This document shows positions 17,649 to 25,285 of a DNA stretch of 64,000 bases, one piece after another. How positions within the stretch are numbered: the stretch's first letter is position 1; every line of letters starts with the position of its first letter. Source of the stretch: Paenibacillus wynnii (GTDB lineage: Bacteria; Bacillota; Bacilli; Paenibacillales; Paenibacillaceae); NCBI RefSeq assembly GCF_000757885.1, contig NZ_JQCR01000003.1, forward strand, positions 1,240,001 through 1,304,000, given 5' to 3'. A program made the translations under genes and the position numbers. Below the pieces are notes generated by a model. It worked only from the letters and a program-made list of their open reading frames with translations, was not told the DNA's origin and did no database searches.

Positions 17649-18542
17649 TTAAGTGTACCTCACTCTAATAGGGGCAAACCATTCCATTTGACAATATTGG
17701 CCATCATACGCTTCCGTATCGATTTTTTCTAAAAATAATTCTCTATTAAGAAGCTCATATCTCCCTTTATTCTCCTCTGAAAGCCTATCGATAGCCTTAT
17801 ATAGCGCCTCTGCGCGTAGTTCGTCAATCTCTTCGTAATGATGGTTCCCAATATAGCGAAAGCCGACGCACAAGGAAGCAGGGACGGTGTCGCCTGTATA
17901 GCCATCAGGAATATCATTCAGATTTTTTACGCGCATAGAGGGTAGATAGTACGTCCAACTAAGAGATGGATCAGGTATCCTCGTTAGACCGTAATAGATA
18001 TTGGGTTCTACTGGATTAGACACGTTATGCCGCTTGTTCCACCAAAACTGCTTGGCAGCTTCGGGTGCTTTTGTCAGCGCTTCAGCGATCTCAATTCGAT
18101 GCATTCGCCCGATTAAATGAAAGGATGGAATCATAACCATATGCGGCCCGTACACCACATTTCCGCAAACATTGTACTTTGGAAACAGATGAAGAGGAGG
18201 GGTTACGTGAATGTTTCTACCGGAATGTCTGCATTCGCCAGGCGTAAGCCCATATTCCCGTTTAAACGCGCGTATGTAGGTTTGCTCATGTTCATAACCG
18301 CATTCGATAGCAATGTCGAGGACCCGTTTCTCGGTTAGTATCAAATTCTCCAAGCTGGCGGCCAGCTTTCGTGAGCGGATATAGCTTTGTAGCGGCACGC
18401 CGAAAGCGAACTTGAAGAGTCGACGCAAATGAACAATGGAGATCTGGAGATCGGCCAGATATTCTGTCTCCCTAGTACCAGAAACATTTTCTTCTATTCG
18501 TGATAGGAGCACAGATAGAAGCTTGTATGGTTCCATAAACAT
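17649..18542 (-). CDS. AraC-family regulator with GyrI-like effector domain
   Basis: Residues about 8-105 hold two AraC helix-turn-helix units (HLRRLFKFAFGVPLQSYIRS and IAIECGYEHEQTYIRAFKRE, the latter followed by GLTPGECR). Residues 140-297 form a GyrI/SOUL-like ligand-binding domain, as in the Rob/MarA-type multidrug regulators. AGGAG is six bases before ATG 18542. A broken GyrI-like gene lies just upstream at 18723-18927, so this area may have held a second sensor protein. The effector and target are unknown. Confidence 0.9.
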   Translation of the reverse strand: MFMEPYKLLSVLLSRIEENVSGTRETEYLADLQISIVHLRRLFKFAFGVPLQSYIRSRKLAASLENLILTEKRVLDIAIECGYEHEQTYIRAFKREYGLTPGECRHSGRNIHVTPPLHLFPKYNVCGNVVYGPHMVMIPSFHLIGRMHRIEIAEALTKAPEAAKQFWWNKRHNVSNPVEPNIYYGLTRIPDPSLSWTYYLPSMRVKNLNDIPDGYTGDTVPASLCVGFRYIGNHHYEEIDELRAEALYKAIDRLSEENKGRYELLNRELFLEKIDTEAYDGQYCQMEWFAPIRVRYT

Positions 18543-18592
18543 GACACACTCCTAGGATAATTTTTGTTCCTTTTAATAAGTATAATAGAAAA

Positions 18593-18722
18593 CTCTATGG
18601 AGCATTTGTCTCAGAAGAAAAATTGCAACTTTTGGGCGATGTCTCAGGAAAAAAGATGCTGGAAATAGGCTGTGGAAGCGGTCAATCCTTGCCGTATCTA
18701 GGGGATCGCAAAGCCTCTGAAC
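18593..18722 (+). pseudogene. 130-bp fragment of a SAM methyltransferase gene
   Basis: This stretch matches 23365-23494, the front part of the intact methyltransferase gene at 23209, over 130 bases with about ten differences and no gaps. It encodes the same region, including the SAM-binding motif LEIGCGSGQSL. It has no start, no 5' part and stops abruptly at 18722, where a GyrI-like remnant on the other strand begins. It is a relic of a second copy, not a gene. Confidence 0.85.
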
Positions 18723-18927
18723 AATATTAGGAGAGGTTTCATTGTCTTTAACTTCGCATCCTGCTAAATATTTCCCTTCTTCTTTCCATCTATCAAAATT
18801 TCCACTGACATCACTCATTGCTCCCCAAATCCCAACAATTGTTTCCTTCGGTATCTAACTTTGCAAGATTGCTGATCTTTTTGCCAATAACTGAAAACCG
18901 CTGTTTTTCAATTATTTTCACCACCAT
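18723..18927 (-). pseudogene. Broken GyrI-like (effector-binding) domain gene
   Basis: On the minus strand a frame from ATG 18927 reads VVKIIEKQRFSVIGKK, then NLAKLDTEGN. After a one-base shift near 18836-18845 it continues as TIVGIWGAMSD, then GKYLAGCEV in the next frame. This order is that of single-domain GyrI-like proteins. A stretch of about 25 residues expected after VIGK is missing, and the C-terminal third is absent. It is therefore frameshifted, internally deleted and truncated at the methyltransferase fragment. Confidence 0.75.
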
Positions 18928-19097
18928 ATTTAGTATATTTTACCACAGTATGCTTGCGAGGGATTATTCAACTATTCTGTCTGTTAGTTCAAAGCCTTGC
19001 GGTCAGTACAACTATCTTTCTCAGCCTCTGACTGCTAACTCACATATCCTCATTTGTAAGGGCTAATGGGGAATGAACTCTAAATGATTCGCTTAAA

Positions 19098-19136
19098 ATC
19101 AGTCTAAAACCTTCTATTAGAAGGTTTTAGACTGAT
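19098..19136 (-). terminator. Terminator after the small membrane protein gene
   Basis: A perfect 18-bp stem (19098-19115 with 19119-19136) has a three-base loop. On the minus strand TTTTAAG follows, so it ends the MerR-membrane protein unit. Confidence 0.85.
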
Positions 19137-19193
19137 AGATTCAACTAGCGTTCCTGTTAGCGTATTGTTTCAAACCTTCCTAATGGTTTGTGG

Positions 19194-19619
19194 CTATTGA
19201 CCTCCGAACTCTTTTTTCTTCATTCTTATACCCAATATGATGAAAGCAACATAGATTAGGATGGCAATCGAATCGATTAACGTATCCGTAAGTGACGAAA
19301 CATCATAAAAAGCCGTTACGCCGAGAATGACCATCAGACGAACGAGCAGAAGTGACGCGATCGTCCATGCAGCAGACTGGATCTTCGATCGGTCGCTTTG
19401 AAAGGACAGGATAATGAATACAATACCGAAGACCAGATTTTCTGTGGTAATAATGTGCCAGACATACCTAATTATTATCCGCGTATCCATAGCTATATCA
19501 TTAACAAAGAGCATTGGTAGTACAGCGGATTGCCCGTTCCAAGCGTGTGTAACGGCAAACAGTATCGCAAGAACGCCAGCAATCAGATAATAATAATTCT
19601 TAATTTTGATTTCCATCAC
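19194..19619 (-). CDS. Four-helix membrane protein of unknown function
   Basis: The 141-residue protein has four predicted membrane helices, for example YYYLIAGVLAILFAVTHAW, ENLVFGIVFIILSF, IASLLLVRLMVILGV and SIAILIYVAFIILGI, with a basic C-terminal tail. I do not recognise a named family with certainty. It overlaps the end of the MerR regulator gene by 20 bases on the same strand, so the two are cotranscribed. The protein may be the regulator's target or partner. Confidence 0.75.
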   Translation of the reverse strand: MMEIKIKNYYYLIAGVLAILFAVTHAWNGQSAVLPMLFVNDIAMDTRIIIRYVWHIITTENLVFGIVFIILSFQSDRSKIQSAAWTIASLLLVRLMVILGVTAFYDVSSLTDTLIDSIAILIYVAFIILGIRMKKKEFGGQ

Positions 19620-20058
19620 AATCCTCCTTAGTTATTCCAGAATCCTTCTTGTGAAGATCCCGGTAAATCTCCCGAACGAACACTGCCAGCCGCTGGTCAC
19701 TTTCATAATTAAAGTCCCTTAGCGTTTCAACTGCTACGTCGAGCAACTGACTGACCTTTTCAAGATGTGCAATTTTCTTGCTCATTTCTGCTTTTTTGGC
19801 AACAAGGAATTCAGCGACCTTCTGGTAATAAGCAGGATCTACACTCTGCATTCTGTGGAACTGAAACTTCCCCTTGATTTCTTCTAGAGAAAAGTCCGCA
19901 TACTGCATGATTTGAATATTTATCAAATCGACGAGGTCGTCCTTTGAATACCTGCGGTAAGAATTTTGTTCCCGGGACGGCGATACGATTCCAATACGGT
20001 CATAGTACCGAAGCGTATCCTTCGGAATATCAAGTATCTGCGAAACCTCCGTATCCAA
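19600..20058 (-). CDS. MerR-family transcriptional regulator
   Basis: An N-terminal MerR winged helix (VSQILDIPKDTLRYYDRIGI, then NSYRRYSKDDLVDL) is followed by a long coiled coil (VAEFLVAKKAEMSKKIAHLE) and a variable C-terminus, 152 residues in all. The probable start is TTG 20058, which leaves the helix-turn-helix only two or three residues shorter at the N-terminus than usual. There is no clear ribosome binding site there, so the start is the weak point of this call. It lies directly after the terminator of the upstream glycosyltransferase gene and overlaps the membrane protein gene downstream. There is no cysteine set for metals, so an organic effector is likely. Confidence 0.85.
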   Translation of the reverse strand: MDTEVSQILDIPKDTLRYYDRIGIVSPSREQNSYRRYSKDDLVDLINIQIMQYADFSLEEIKGKFQFHRMQSVDPAYYQKVAEFLVAKKAEMSKKIAHLEKVSQLLDVAVETLRDFNYESDQRLAVFVREIYRDLHKKDSGITKEDCDGNQN

Positions 20059-20150
20059 GCAATCTTTACAGCTATCCAGCCCGTTAACGTAATAGAGCTG
20101 CCGTTCGTGTCGGCAGCTTCGTTCCGGATGCTCATCAGCATATAATCACA

Positions 20151-20179
20151 AAACCACTCCTTCAACATTGGAGTGGTTT
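20151..20179 (-). terminator. Terminator after the TagA/WecG-type gene
   Basis: AAACCACTCC (20151-20160) pairs perfectly with GGAGTGGTTT (20170-20179) around a nine-base loop, followed on the minus strand by TGTGATTAT. Confidence 0.75.
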
Positions 20180-20223
20180 CTTATATAGAACTTCTATTTT
20201 ATCTAACTTGCTATCTTGTCTGT

Positions 20224-20979
20224 TTATATATTACGCTTAATAATTGCCCTATATACGAATTTGGGTAAGGCTGACTGTCTACGCCACCTTGATTTTTGTC
20301 CTTTAGCAACGGGAACGGTAAGTAATCTATGTAGCCACTCTAAATTTAATTTCTTCCAAAACGTTGGTGTAGGTTTTACCTTCCCTGCTATTACGTCCAA
20401 ACTTCCACCTACTCCAAAAACAACCTTAACATCGATAAGTGTTCGTTTGTGCTTATAAATCCATTTATCAGAATATGGGGCTCCCATAGCCAAAATCAGA
20501 ATATTTGGCTTAGTTTGCTGAATTTCATGAAGAATATTAAATTCTTCTTCTTCTGTAAAGAAACCATTTTTTCGACCTGAGATTGTTATATTAGGATAAA
20601 GTTTGCCTATTACCTCTACAGCTTTTCTGCTTGTAACTTCATCTGTCCCAAGGAAATAAAAACTCCATCCAAGTGTGTTCCCCTTGTCTAACAGACGAAG
20701 TAGCAGATCATACCCTGTAACTCTTTCTTGAATAGGTTCACCTTTCCTTTTGGAAGCAAGAACAATTCCTATTCCATCAGGTGTAACCAAATCAGCCTCA
20801 CTTATGATTTCTTGAAGATGTTTATCCGTTTGATTAGCTATCGTTATCTCGGGATTCGCTGTAATCAAGTGAAACAATTTAGATGTTTCTTTTTGGATAT
20901 GTTCAGTCAGTTGATTTGTCGTTTCATCAAGGGTCAGTTTGGAAAAAGGAATCCCCAATATATTAACAGTACCTTCCAC
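20224..20979 (-). CDS. WecG/TagA/CpsF-family glycosyltransferase
   Basis: This 251-residue protein transfers N-acetylmannosamine or a related sugar to an undecaprenyl-linked GlcNAc (TagA-type reaction) in teichoic acid or exopolysaccharide synthesis. Family signatures are LITANPEITIAN, TPDGIGIVLASK, RVTGYDLLLRLL, FFLGTDEVTSRKAVE and LILAMGAPYSDKWI, and the C-terminus is basic as in membrane-associated TagA. Translation starts at GTG 20979 after AAGGTGA. It stands alone, without other tag genes, so the exact polymer is not known. Confidence 0.9.
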   Translation of the reverse strand: MEGTVNILGIPFSKLTLDETTNQLTEHIQKETSKLFHLITANPEITIANQTDKHLQEIISEADLVTPDGIGIVLASKRKGEPIQERVTGYDLLLRLLDKGNTLGWSFYFLGTDEVTSRKAVEVIGKLYPNITISGRKNGFFTEEEEFNILHEIQQTKPNILILAMGAPYSDKWIYKHKRTLIDVKVVFGVGGSLDVIAGKVKPTPTFWKKLNLEWLHRLLTVPVAKGQKSRWRRQSALPKFVYRAIIKRNI

Positions 20980-21318
20980 GTTATCACCTTCACTAAAGAG
21001 TATATTGCAATTTTACCATAACAAGGAAACATCATGTATTTTATCAATTTATCTCAAAGTCGGTCGATGGATGTGCCTACGGCATATGTGGAAACGACAT
21101 GCACCAAAAAGATGTCCCCCCCCCGACCTTACTTTACAACATTTTCTGAACTCCTAGAATGCATTCTAAGGTTTGTTTGAATCCTAGAAGCCCACCACGC
21201 ATTCCGCTCCCACTTGATGCATCGGCTGGGCGGGGATTTTTTATTGGCATTCGCCCAGGCGCCCTTTCCACGAATGCATATGATGATTATGCCTACTCAT
21301 TGAAAGGAGCGATCACAT
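20980..21318. other. Intergenic region between divergent genes
   Basis: These 339 bases separate the TagA-like gene (leftward) from the collagen-like gene (rightward). They contain a run of ten C at about 21116-21125 and no open frame that looks like a gene. AAAGGAG at 21303-21309 is the ribosome binding site of the collagen-like gene. A CATATGAT sequence at 21277-21284 resembles a sporulation-type -10, but I cannot show a matching -35. Confidence 0.5.
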
Positions 21319-21708
21319 ATGGGATTATTTCCAACACCGGGAACCGGCGGAGGATTTCCGGGATTCCCGGGCGGACCTGGCGTGCCGGGAGGACCGGGGT
21401 TTCCAGGTGGATTTCCCGGAGGATTTCCGGGGACTCCGGGAGGTGCACCGGGAGGCATTCAAGCGCCGACGGCTCCTCCACCACAATTCGTACCGCAAAT
21501 GTCGGCCACCACATTTGCCATCGACCCCGGCGGGATCAGACGCTGCCTGTTCCGCAACACATACATTTGGCAGAACAACGGCGAGCAATTTTGGTTCTTC
21601 CCGGTATTCGTCGGGCGTAATTCTATTGCAGGGTTCAGATGGTTCGGTTTCTTCTGGGCGTACTTCGGCATCGATTTGAAACGGATTCGCTCGTTCACGT
21701 GCTTCTAA
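21319..21708 (+). CDS. Collagen-like Gly-Phe-Pro repeat protein with conserved aromatic C-terminal domain
   Basis: The 129-residue protein has two parts. Residues 8-48 are a Gly/Pro/Phe-rich collagen-like stretch (GFPGFPGGPGVPGG and similar triplets). After a proline-rich linker, residues 70-129 are a compact aromatic domain (RRCLFRNTYIWQNNGEQFWF, then FVGRNSIAGFRWFGFFWAYFG and an SFTCF end). Small proteins with this C-terminal pattern occur in Bacillus, Brevibacillus and Paenibacillus, where they are often mislabelled as transporters. No signal peptide is visible. A spore surface role is possible but is inference. AAAGGAG and a strong terminator flank the gene. Confidence 0.75.
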   Translation: MGLFPTPGTGGGFPGFPGGPGVPGGPGFPGGFPGGFPGTPGGAPGGIQAPTAPPPQFVPQMSATTFAIDPGGIRRCLFRNTYIWQNNGEQFWFFPVFVGRNSIAGFRWFGFFWAYFGIDLKRIRSFTCF

Positions 21709-21719
21709 GGCAGACAGCG

Positions 21720-21749
21720 AAAGAGAACAGCCTGTGGGCTGTTCTCTTT
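21720..21749 (+). terminator. Strong terminator after the collagen-like gene
   Basis: A 13-bp perfect stem (21720-21732 with 21737-21749, AAAGAGAACAGCC) has a four-base loop. The A-rich left and T-rich right ends allow termination in both directions. Confidence 0.88.
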
Positions 21750-21791
21750 GTTGACGCTAACGGGAAGAATACTAAATCATATTGAGGGAGT

Positions 21792-21899
21792 TTAATTAAT
21801 TGCCGAACCCTCCATCTTCCGTAGCATTCTTAATGACTTCCTCCACTTGTGGTAATATTCCCGCTCCGCTGCTTCTTTTAAGTCTGAAGGATTATACAT
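21792..21899 (-). CDS. Small basic protein of 35 residues, unknown
   Basis: A minus-strand frame runs from ATG 21899 to TAA at 21792-21794, with GAGGAG six bases before the ATG. The peptide starts MYNPSDLKEAAEREYYHKWR and is rich in Lys, Arg, Glu and Tyr, predicted helical, with no membrane segment. I do not recognise a family. The good ribosome binding site favours a real gene. It follows the MarR-PaiA pair on the same strand and may be its last gene, 31 bases after paiA. Confidence 0.5.
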   Translation of the reverse strand: MYNPSDLKEAAEREYYHKWRKSLRMLRKMEGSAIN

Positions 21900-21930
21900 G
21901 GTTTTCTCCTCAATTCCTCTCTTGTTTGTT

Positions 21931-22449
21931 CTATATGAGTGTTTTGGTTATAATAAAATCTATTTGTTCTTCATCGCCCATATAAAAAGAGTGGGCTCCT
22001 GTTTGGACAAATCCCATTTTTTTATAAAAGGTAATTGCGCTTTCGTTTTTTTCCCAAACCCCTAGCCATATTTTTTCTTTATTACGTTCTATCGCTATTT
22101 CTATAGCTTTATATATTAGATATTTACCAAGCCCCTTTTTATAAAATTTTTTCTTTATATAAATCCTCTCGATTTCAAGCGAAACATTATCCATTATTTC
22201 AGTTTGATCTTCACTAGTGTTTAGCTTTAAATACCCAGCAATTTCCGAATATAAATAAATAAAATAGAATTCTGAAGAGGTATATGATAATTCTTTTTCT
22301 AATTGTTGTAAGTTAAATGCTTTTTCCAAGTAGGCTTTCATATTATTACGTGAGTTTTGATTCTTAAAGGTCTCATTAAATGTTTCAACACTAATTTCTT
22401 GAAGTAATTCTAGATCTTCAAATGTGCACTTTTTTATATATATAGTCAT
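21931..22449 (-). CDS. paiA: GNAT acetyltransferase, PaiA-like (spermidine/spermine N-acetyltransferase)
   Basis: The 172-residue protein resembles Bacillus subtilis PaiA throughout. Marks are SVETFNETFKNQNSRNNMKA, the acetyl-CoA motif A region IERIYIKKKFYKKGLGKYLI, and the C-terminal IWLGVWEKNESAITFYKKMG with GAHSFYMGDEEQ. PaiA acetylates polyamines and relieves their toxicity. In Bacillus it is paired with PaiB. Here instead a MarR regulator is encoded 21 bases upstream. The pair is visibly more AT-rich than its neighbours, which suggests transfer. Confidence 0.88.
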   Translation of the reverse strand: MTIYIKKCTFEDLELLQEISVETFNETFKNQNSRNNMKAYLEKAFNLQQLEKELSYTSSEFYFIYLYSEIAGYLKLNTSEDQTEIMDNVSLEIERIYIKKKFYKKGLGKYLIYKAIEIAIERNKEKIWLGVWEKNESAITFYKKMGFVQTGAHSFYMGDEEQIDFIITKTLI

Positions 22450-22470
22450 TTTTCATCCTCCTTTTACGAA

Positions 22471-22923
22471 TCAATAATTTCTCTTGTTTCCCTTTTTTAC
22501 GAACTCCCAGTCTTTTTCTACATTTTTTCTGACTCTTTCAAGCAGGTTTAGCATCATTTCTACTTCACTTTCGGAAAATCCAGATAGTGCGACCCTATTA
22601 GAATAATCGTTTTCCCTTTTTATATCAGGGTATACCGTCATCCCTTTCTCTGTAGGAATTAGTTTTTTAATTTTCTGGTTATATGGATCATCATTCTTTT
22701 CAATAAATCCATTAATCTCCAGTTTTTTTATAGCACGAGCAGCTGTTGTTCGGTCTACCTTTATCATTTCGGCTAACTTTTCTTGAATTATCCCTGGATT
22801 TTCGCATATTCGTACGAGATATAAGTACTGACCTTTTGTAAGGTCATATTTTTTAAATTCTATATTACTTACAGAATCCAAAGCCCTTGCAATCATTCCA
22901 ACCTCACGTAAAATATCCTTCAT
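22471..22923 (-). CDS. MarR-family transcriptional regulator
   Basis: The 150-residue winged-helix protein has the family layout. An N-terminal dimerisation helix comes first. The recognition region is LAEMIKVDRTTAARAIKKLE, and the wing is GFIEKNDDPYNQKIKKLIPT. A C-terminal helix pair (VEMMLNLLERVRKNVEKDWE) ends the chain. It is encoded just upstream of the PaiA-like acetyltransferase in the same direction and probably represses that operon in response to a small ligand. It is AT-rich like its partner. Confidence 0.92.
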   Translation of the reverse strand: MKDILREVGMIARALDSVSNIEFKKYDLTKGQYLYLVRICENPGIIQEKLAEMIKVDRTTAARAIKKLEINGFIEKNDDPYNQKIKKLIPTEKGMTVYPDIKRENDYSNRVALSGFSESEVEMMLNLLERVRKNVEKDWEFVKKGNKRNY

Positions 22924-23208
22924 ATTTGCAACCTCACTAGTATTTTATTTTCCGTACGCAGTAAAAAAATAGTACCTTAGTTTTGTTGTATTTGCAACAA
23001 TATTTCAACAGGATGGGTCGGTCATGTCTGCAAGATCAAATGGATGCTAGATGGGAGATTTTAGGTAGATTTGTTCATTGGAAAATGATACATTATTTTG
23101 GGATCAAATAGCGCAGAGTGTTCGTGTTTGATATGTGTTATTGGGATAACGCGCAAGTCGGGATAAATGTTTAGGCTCATATTATTTATATTGGGGGAGG
23201 GTAACGGC

Positions 23209-24021
23209 ATGGACAAAAATTCTGATTATAGAACAAACATTATTGGCGCTGGCGAGGTTGGCAGTGCCATCTCGGTCGACATGGACAAGAATTCTATACA
23301 TAAAACAAACAGCATCTTTTGGGATACAAAAGGAAATGAAGTCTTAGGAGCAACCGCGCTGCCTCTCTATGGAGCATTTGTCTCAGAAGAAAAATGCCAC
23401 CTTTTTGGCGATGTCTCAGGAAAAAAGATACTGGAAATAGGCTGTGGAAGCGGTCAATCCTTGCAGTATCTGGGGGACCGTAAAGCATCTGAACTATGGG
23501 GTATGGATTTATCAGAAAAACAAATCGAAAAGACAAAACACCATTTGACGTCGTGCGGTCTTTCAGCAACACTGATCTGTTCTCCCATGGAAGAAGAATG
23601 TGGAATACCGGAAGATTATTTTGACTTCGTTTGTTCGATTTATGCCATAGGCTGGACCACCGATCTAGAGGGTACTTTTTGCCGGATCGCTTCTTACCTA
23701 AAAAAAGACGGCGTATTCATCTTCAGTTGGTCTCATCCTATACACAAATGTGTTGTTGCAGAAAATAATATACTTGCTTTTAAAAAATGTTATTTTGATG
23801 AATCTTGGTATTCGGTATCACTTGATGAAGATACGCTAACATTATCGGACCGTAAACTATCAACCTATGTGAATGCGCTCTCAAAAGCGGGATTTGTAAT
23901 TGAGCAAATGATTGAGCAATCTGATGATGAGATTATGCAATCGCGGGACGATAACAGTGATTTTGCAAAAAAAGCAAAGATGCTTCCTGTAACTTTTGTA
24001 ATTAAAGCAAGAAAACTATAG
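23209..24021 (+). CDS. Class I SAM-dependent methyltransferase
   Basis: A Methyltransf_11/25-type enzyme of 270 residues. Motif I is ILEIGCGSGQSLQYL, motif II is in ELWGMDLSEKQI, and a later motif is DYFDFVCSIYAIGW. The C-terminal domain ends in VTFVIKARK. The start at 23209 follows GGGGGAGG. The first 24 residues look like an extra copy of the usual front end: MDKNSDYRTN at 23209 is repeated as MDKNSIHKTN at 23281. A translation start at 23281 would give the standard length. A 130-bp piece of a second copy lies at 18593-18722. The substrate is unknown. Confidence 0.88.
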   Translation: MDKNSDYRTNIIGAGEVGSAISVDMDKNSIHKTNSIFWDTKGNEVLGATALPLYGAFVSEEKCHLFGDVSGKKILEIGCGSGQSLQYLGDRKASELWGMDLSEKQIEKTKHHLTSCGLSATLICSPMEEECGIPEDYFDFVCSIYAIGWTTDLEGTFCRIASYLKKDGVFIFSWSHPIHKCVVAENNILAFKKCYFDESWYSVSLDEDTLTLSDRKLSTYVNALSKAGFVIEQMIEQSDDEIMQSRDDNSDFAKKAKMLPVTFVIKARKL

Positions 24022-24112
24022 TATCCGATAGAGGGTTCTGCATATTTGTCATTAGAATATGTGGTCCCTTTATATTTAACTATCGTGTCCCGTTAGCGCA
24101 ACGAGATTACAC

Positions 24113-24694
24113 TTAGCCCTTTTTCTTGCTTGCTCTCATGAAAAAGAAGGAAATCGCCACAATTACTATTGCAACTACGATATATAAATCAATATCCTGC
24201 TCAAACATAAACCACATCTTGTGTTCTAAGTTTACTTGTTGTTTTGGTCGAAATCCTTCACCGAATAGTTCTGTTGCTTGGTTAAGGTTATTCATTTCAA
24301 TAGTAGAACTGCACGGACTACTGCTTAATTCGCCAGCCACTTCGCTAATGTATATTAAGTATTTATTGCCTTCTTTGAAATCAAAACCCCAAGTGTAGTC
24401 CGTTGCGAGTATAATTTGAGAGTCAACTTCAGTCTTCCAACTTCGTTCAACATCTACTAATATGTATCTAATTTTCTCTTTTGACCCCGTAAATCCCTCT
24501 TGCTTCAAATCGACCCTTATTTGTATCACTTCACCGTAAACAGCTCCACTATATTCCTCTAACGCTTCTTGGGGGCTTCCCACCTCAACACAGGACAAAG
24601 CGCTAGCATCTTGTCCATTTGATATAAAAAATACGGAAGTGAATAGTAATATTAACGTGAGTAAACGAAAATTCAATTTACCACCTGCTCTCAT
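24113..24694 (-). CDS. Secreted or surface protein with signal peptide and C-terminal membrane anchor, unknown
   Basis: The 193-residue protein has a signal peptide (LLTLILLFTSVFFI, then DASALS as the likely cleavage region), an extracellular part starting CVEVGSPQEALEEYSGAVYG, and a C-terminal helix (LYIVVAIVIVAISFFFMRAS) with a lysine-rich tail. The front of the mature part and a second cysteine (SSPCSS) resemble the TIMP/netrin-like domain of bacterial proteins of this size, but the match is weak. It would sit on the outer face of the membrane. It stands alone, and its function is unknown. Confidence 0.7.
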   Translation of the reverse strand: MRAGGKLNFRLLTLILLFTSVFFISNGQDASALSCVEVGSPQEALEEYSGAVYGEVIQIRVDLKQEGFTGSKEKIRYILVDVERSWKTEVDSQIILATDYTWGFDFKEGNKYLIYISEVAGELSSSPCSSTIEMNNLNQATELFGEGFRPKQQVNLEHKMWFMFEQDIDLYIVVAIVIVAISFFFMRASKKKG

Positions 24695-24752
24695 GATATT
24701 ATTTCATACCATCTTTTTTGACTTCTTCAACAGATGAAATGCTAGCAATAAA

Positions 24753-24785
24753 AAAGAGTCGCACCAACATTATGGGCAACTCTTT
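24753..24785 (-). terminator. Terminator after the VOC protein gene
   Basis: AAAGAGT (24753-24759) pairs with ACTCTTT (24779-24785) with further inner pairing, followed on the minus strand by TT and an A/T-rich stretch. Confidence 0.65.
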
Positions 24786-24793
24786 GTCGGTGA

Positions 24794-25216
24794 TTAGTGT
24801 TCAAGCTCAGTATAAATTTGAAAGGTCACGCCGAATTTATCGGTTACATCACCAAATCCAGGGCTGAAAGGTTCTTCTCTAAACGGCATATTGACTTGCC
24901 CTCCTTGCCGCAAAGCTTCAAAAATACGTTTTGATTTTTCTACTTCGTTCGAAGTAATACAAATGGTTACCCGTTTCCCGTTTTCAATAGGTGATCCGCC
25001 TGGAGCATCCGAAAACATAAGTTCCGTTACACCGACTTTTAACTTGGCGTGCGCTACAAGACTCCTCAGATCATCAGTGAACGTATTGGGCATGTCCGGC
25101 ATATCACCGTAAGTAACCATGGAGAGAATTTCTGCATCTAAGGCTTGTTCATAAAACTGAATGGCTTCCTTTACGCGTCCCTCCAAAGTAATATAAGGGG
25201 TAAGTTTTACCGTCAT
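24794..25216 (-). CDS. VOC-superfamily protein (PhnB/YjdN-like)
   Basis: The 140-residue protein has the glyoxalase/bleomycin-resistance fold of the PhnB type. It opens with LTPYITLEGRVKEAIQFYEQ and ends with FGDVTDKFGVTFQIY, with a motif LMFSDAPGGSPIENGKRVTI between. Proteins of this subfamily often lack obvious catalytic residues. It follows the ECF sigma factor gene by 69 bases on the same strand, an arrangement known for ECF sigma genes paired with VOC or DGPF-domain proteins, so it may be a member of that regulon. Confidence 0.85.
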   Translation of the reverse strand: MTVKLTPYITLEGRVKEAIQFYEQALDAEILSMVTYGDMPDMPNTFTDDLRSLVAHAKLKVGVTELMFSDAPGGSPIENGKRVTICITSNEVEKSKRIFEALRQGGQVNMPFREEPFSPGFGDVTDKFGVTFQIYTELEH

Positions 25217-25285
25217 AAGATTGTTCCTCCTCGAGTTTTGATTCGATTGTGATTCATAAGTATAGACGATCCGGCCAACTTAAAA

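Noticed and set aside
18818..19066. Plus-strand 82-residue frame near the pseudogene junction
   Set aside because: It runs opposite the GyrI-like remnant and into A/T-rich intergenic DNA. No ribosome binding site and no family pattern.
21143..21720. Overlapping frames in several reading frames across the collagen-like gene
   Set aside because: Only the frame at 21319 has AAAGGAG and a coherent protein. The others are side effects of the Gly/Pro-rich repeat.
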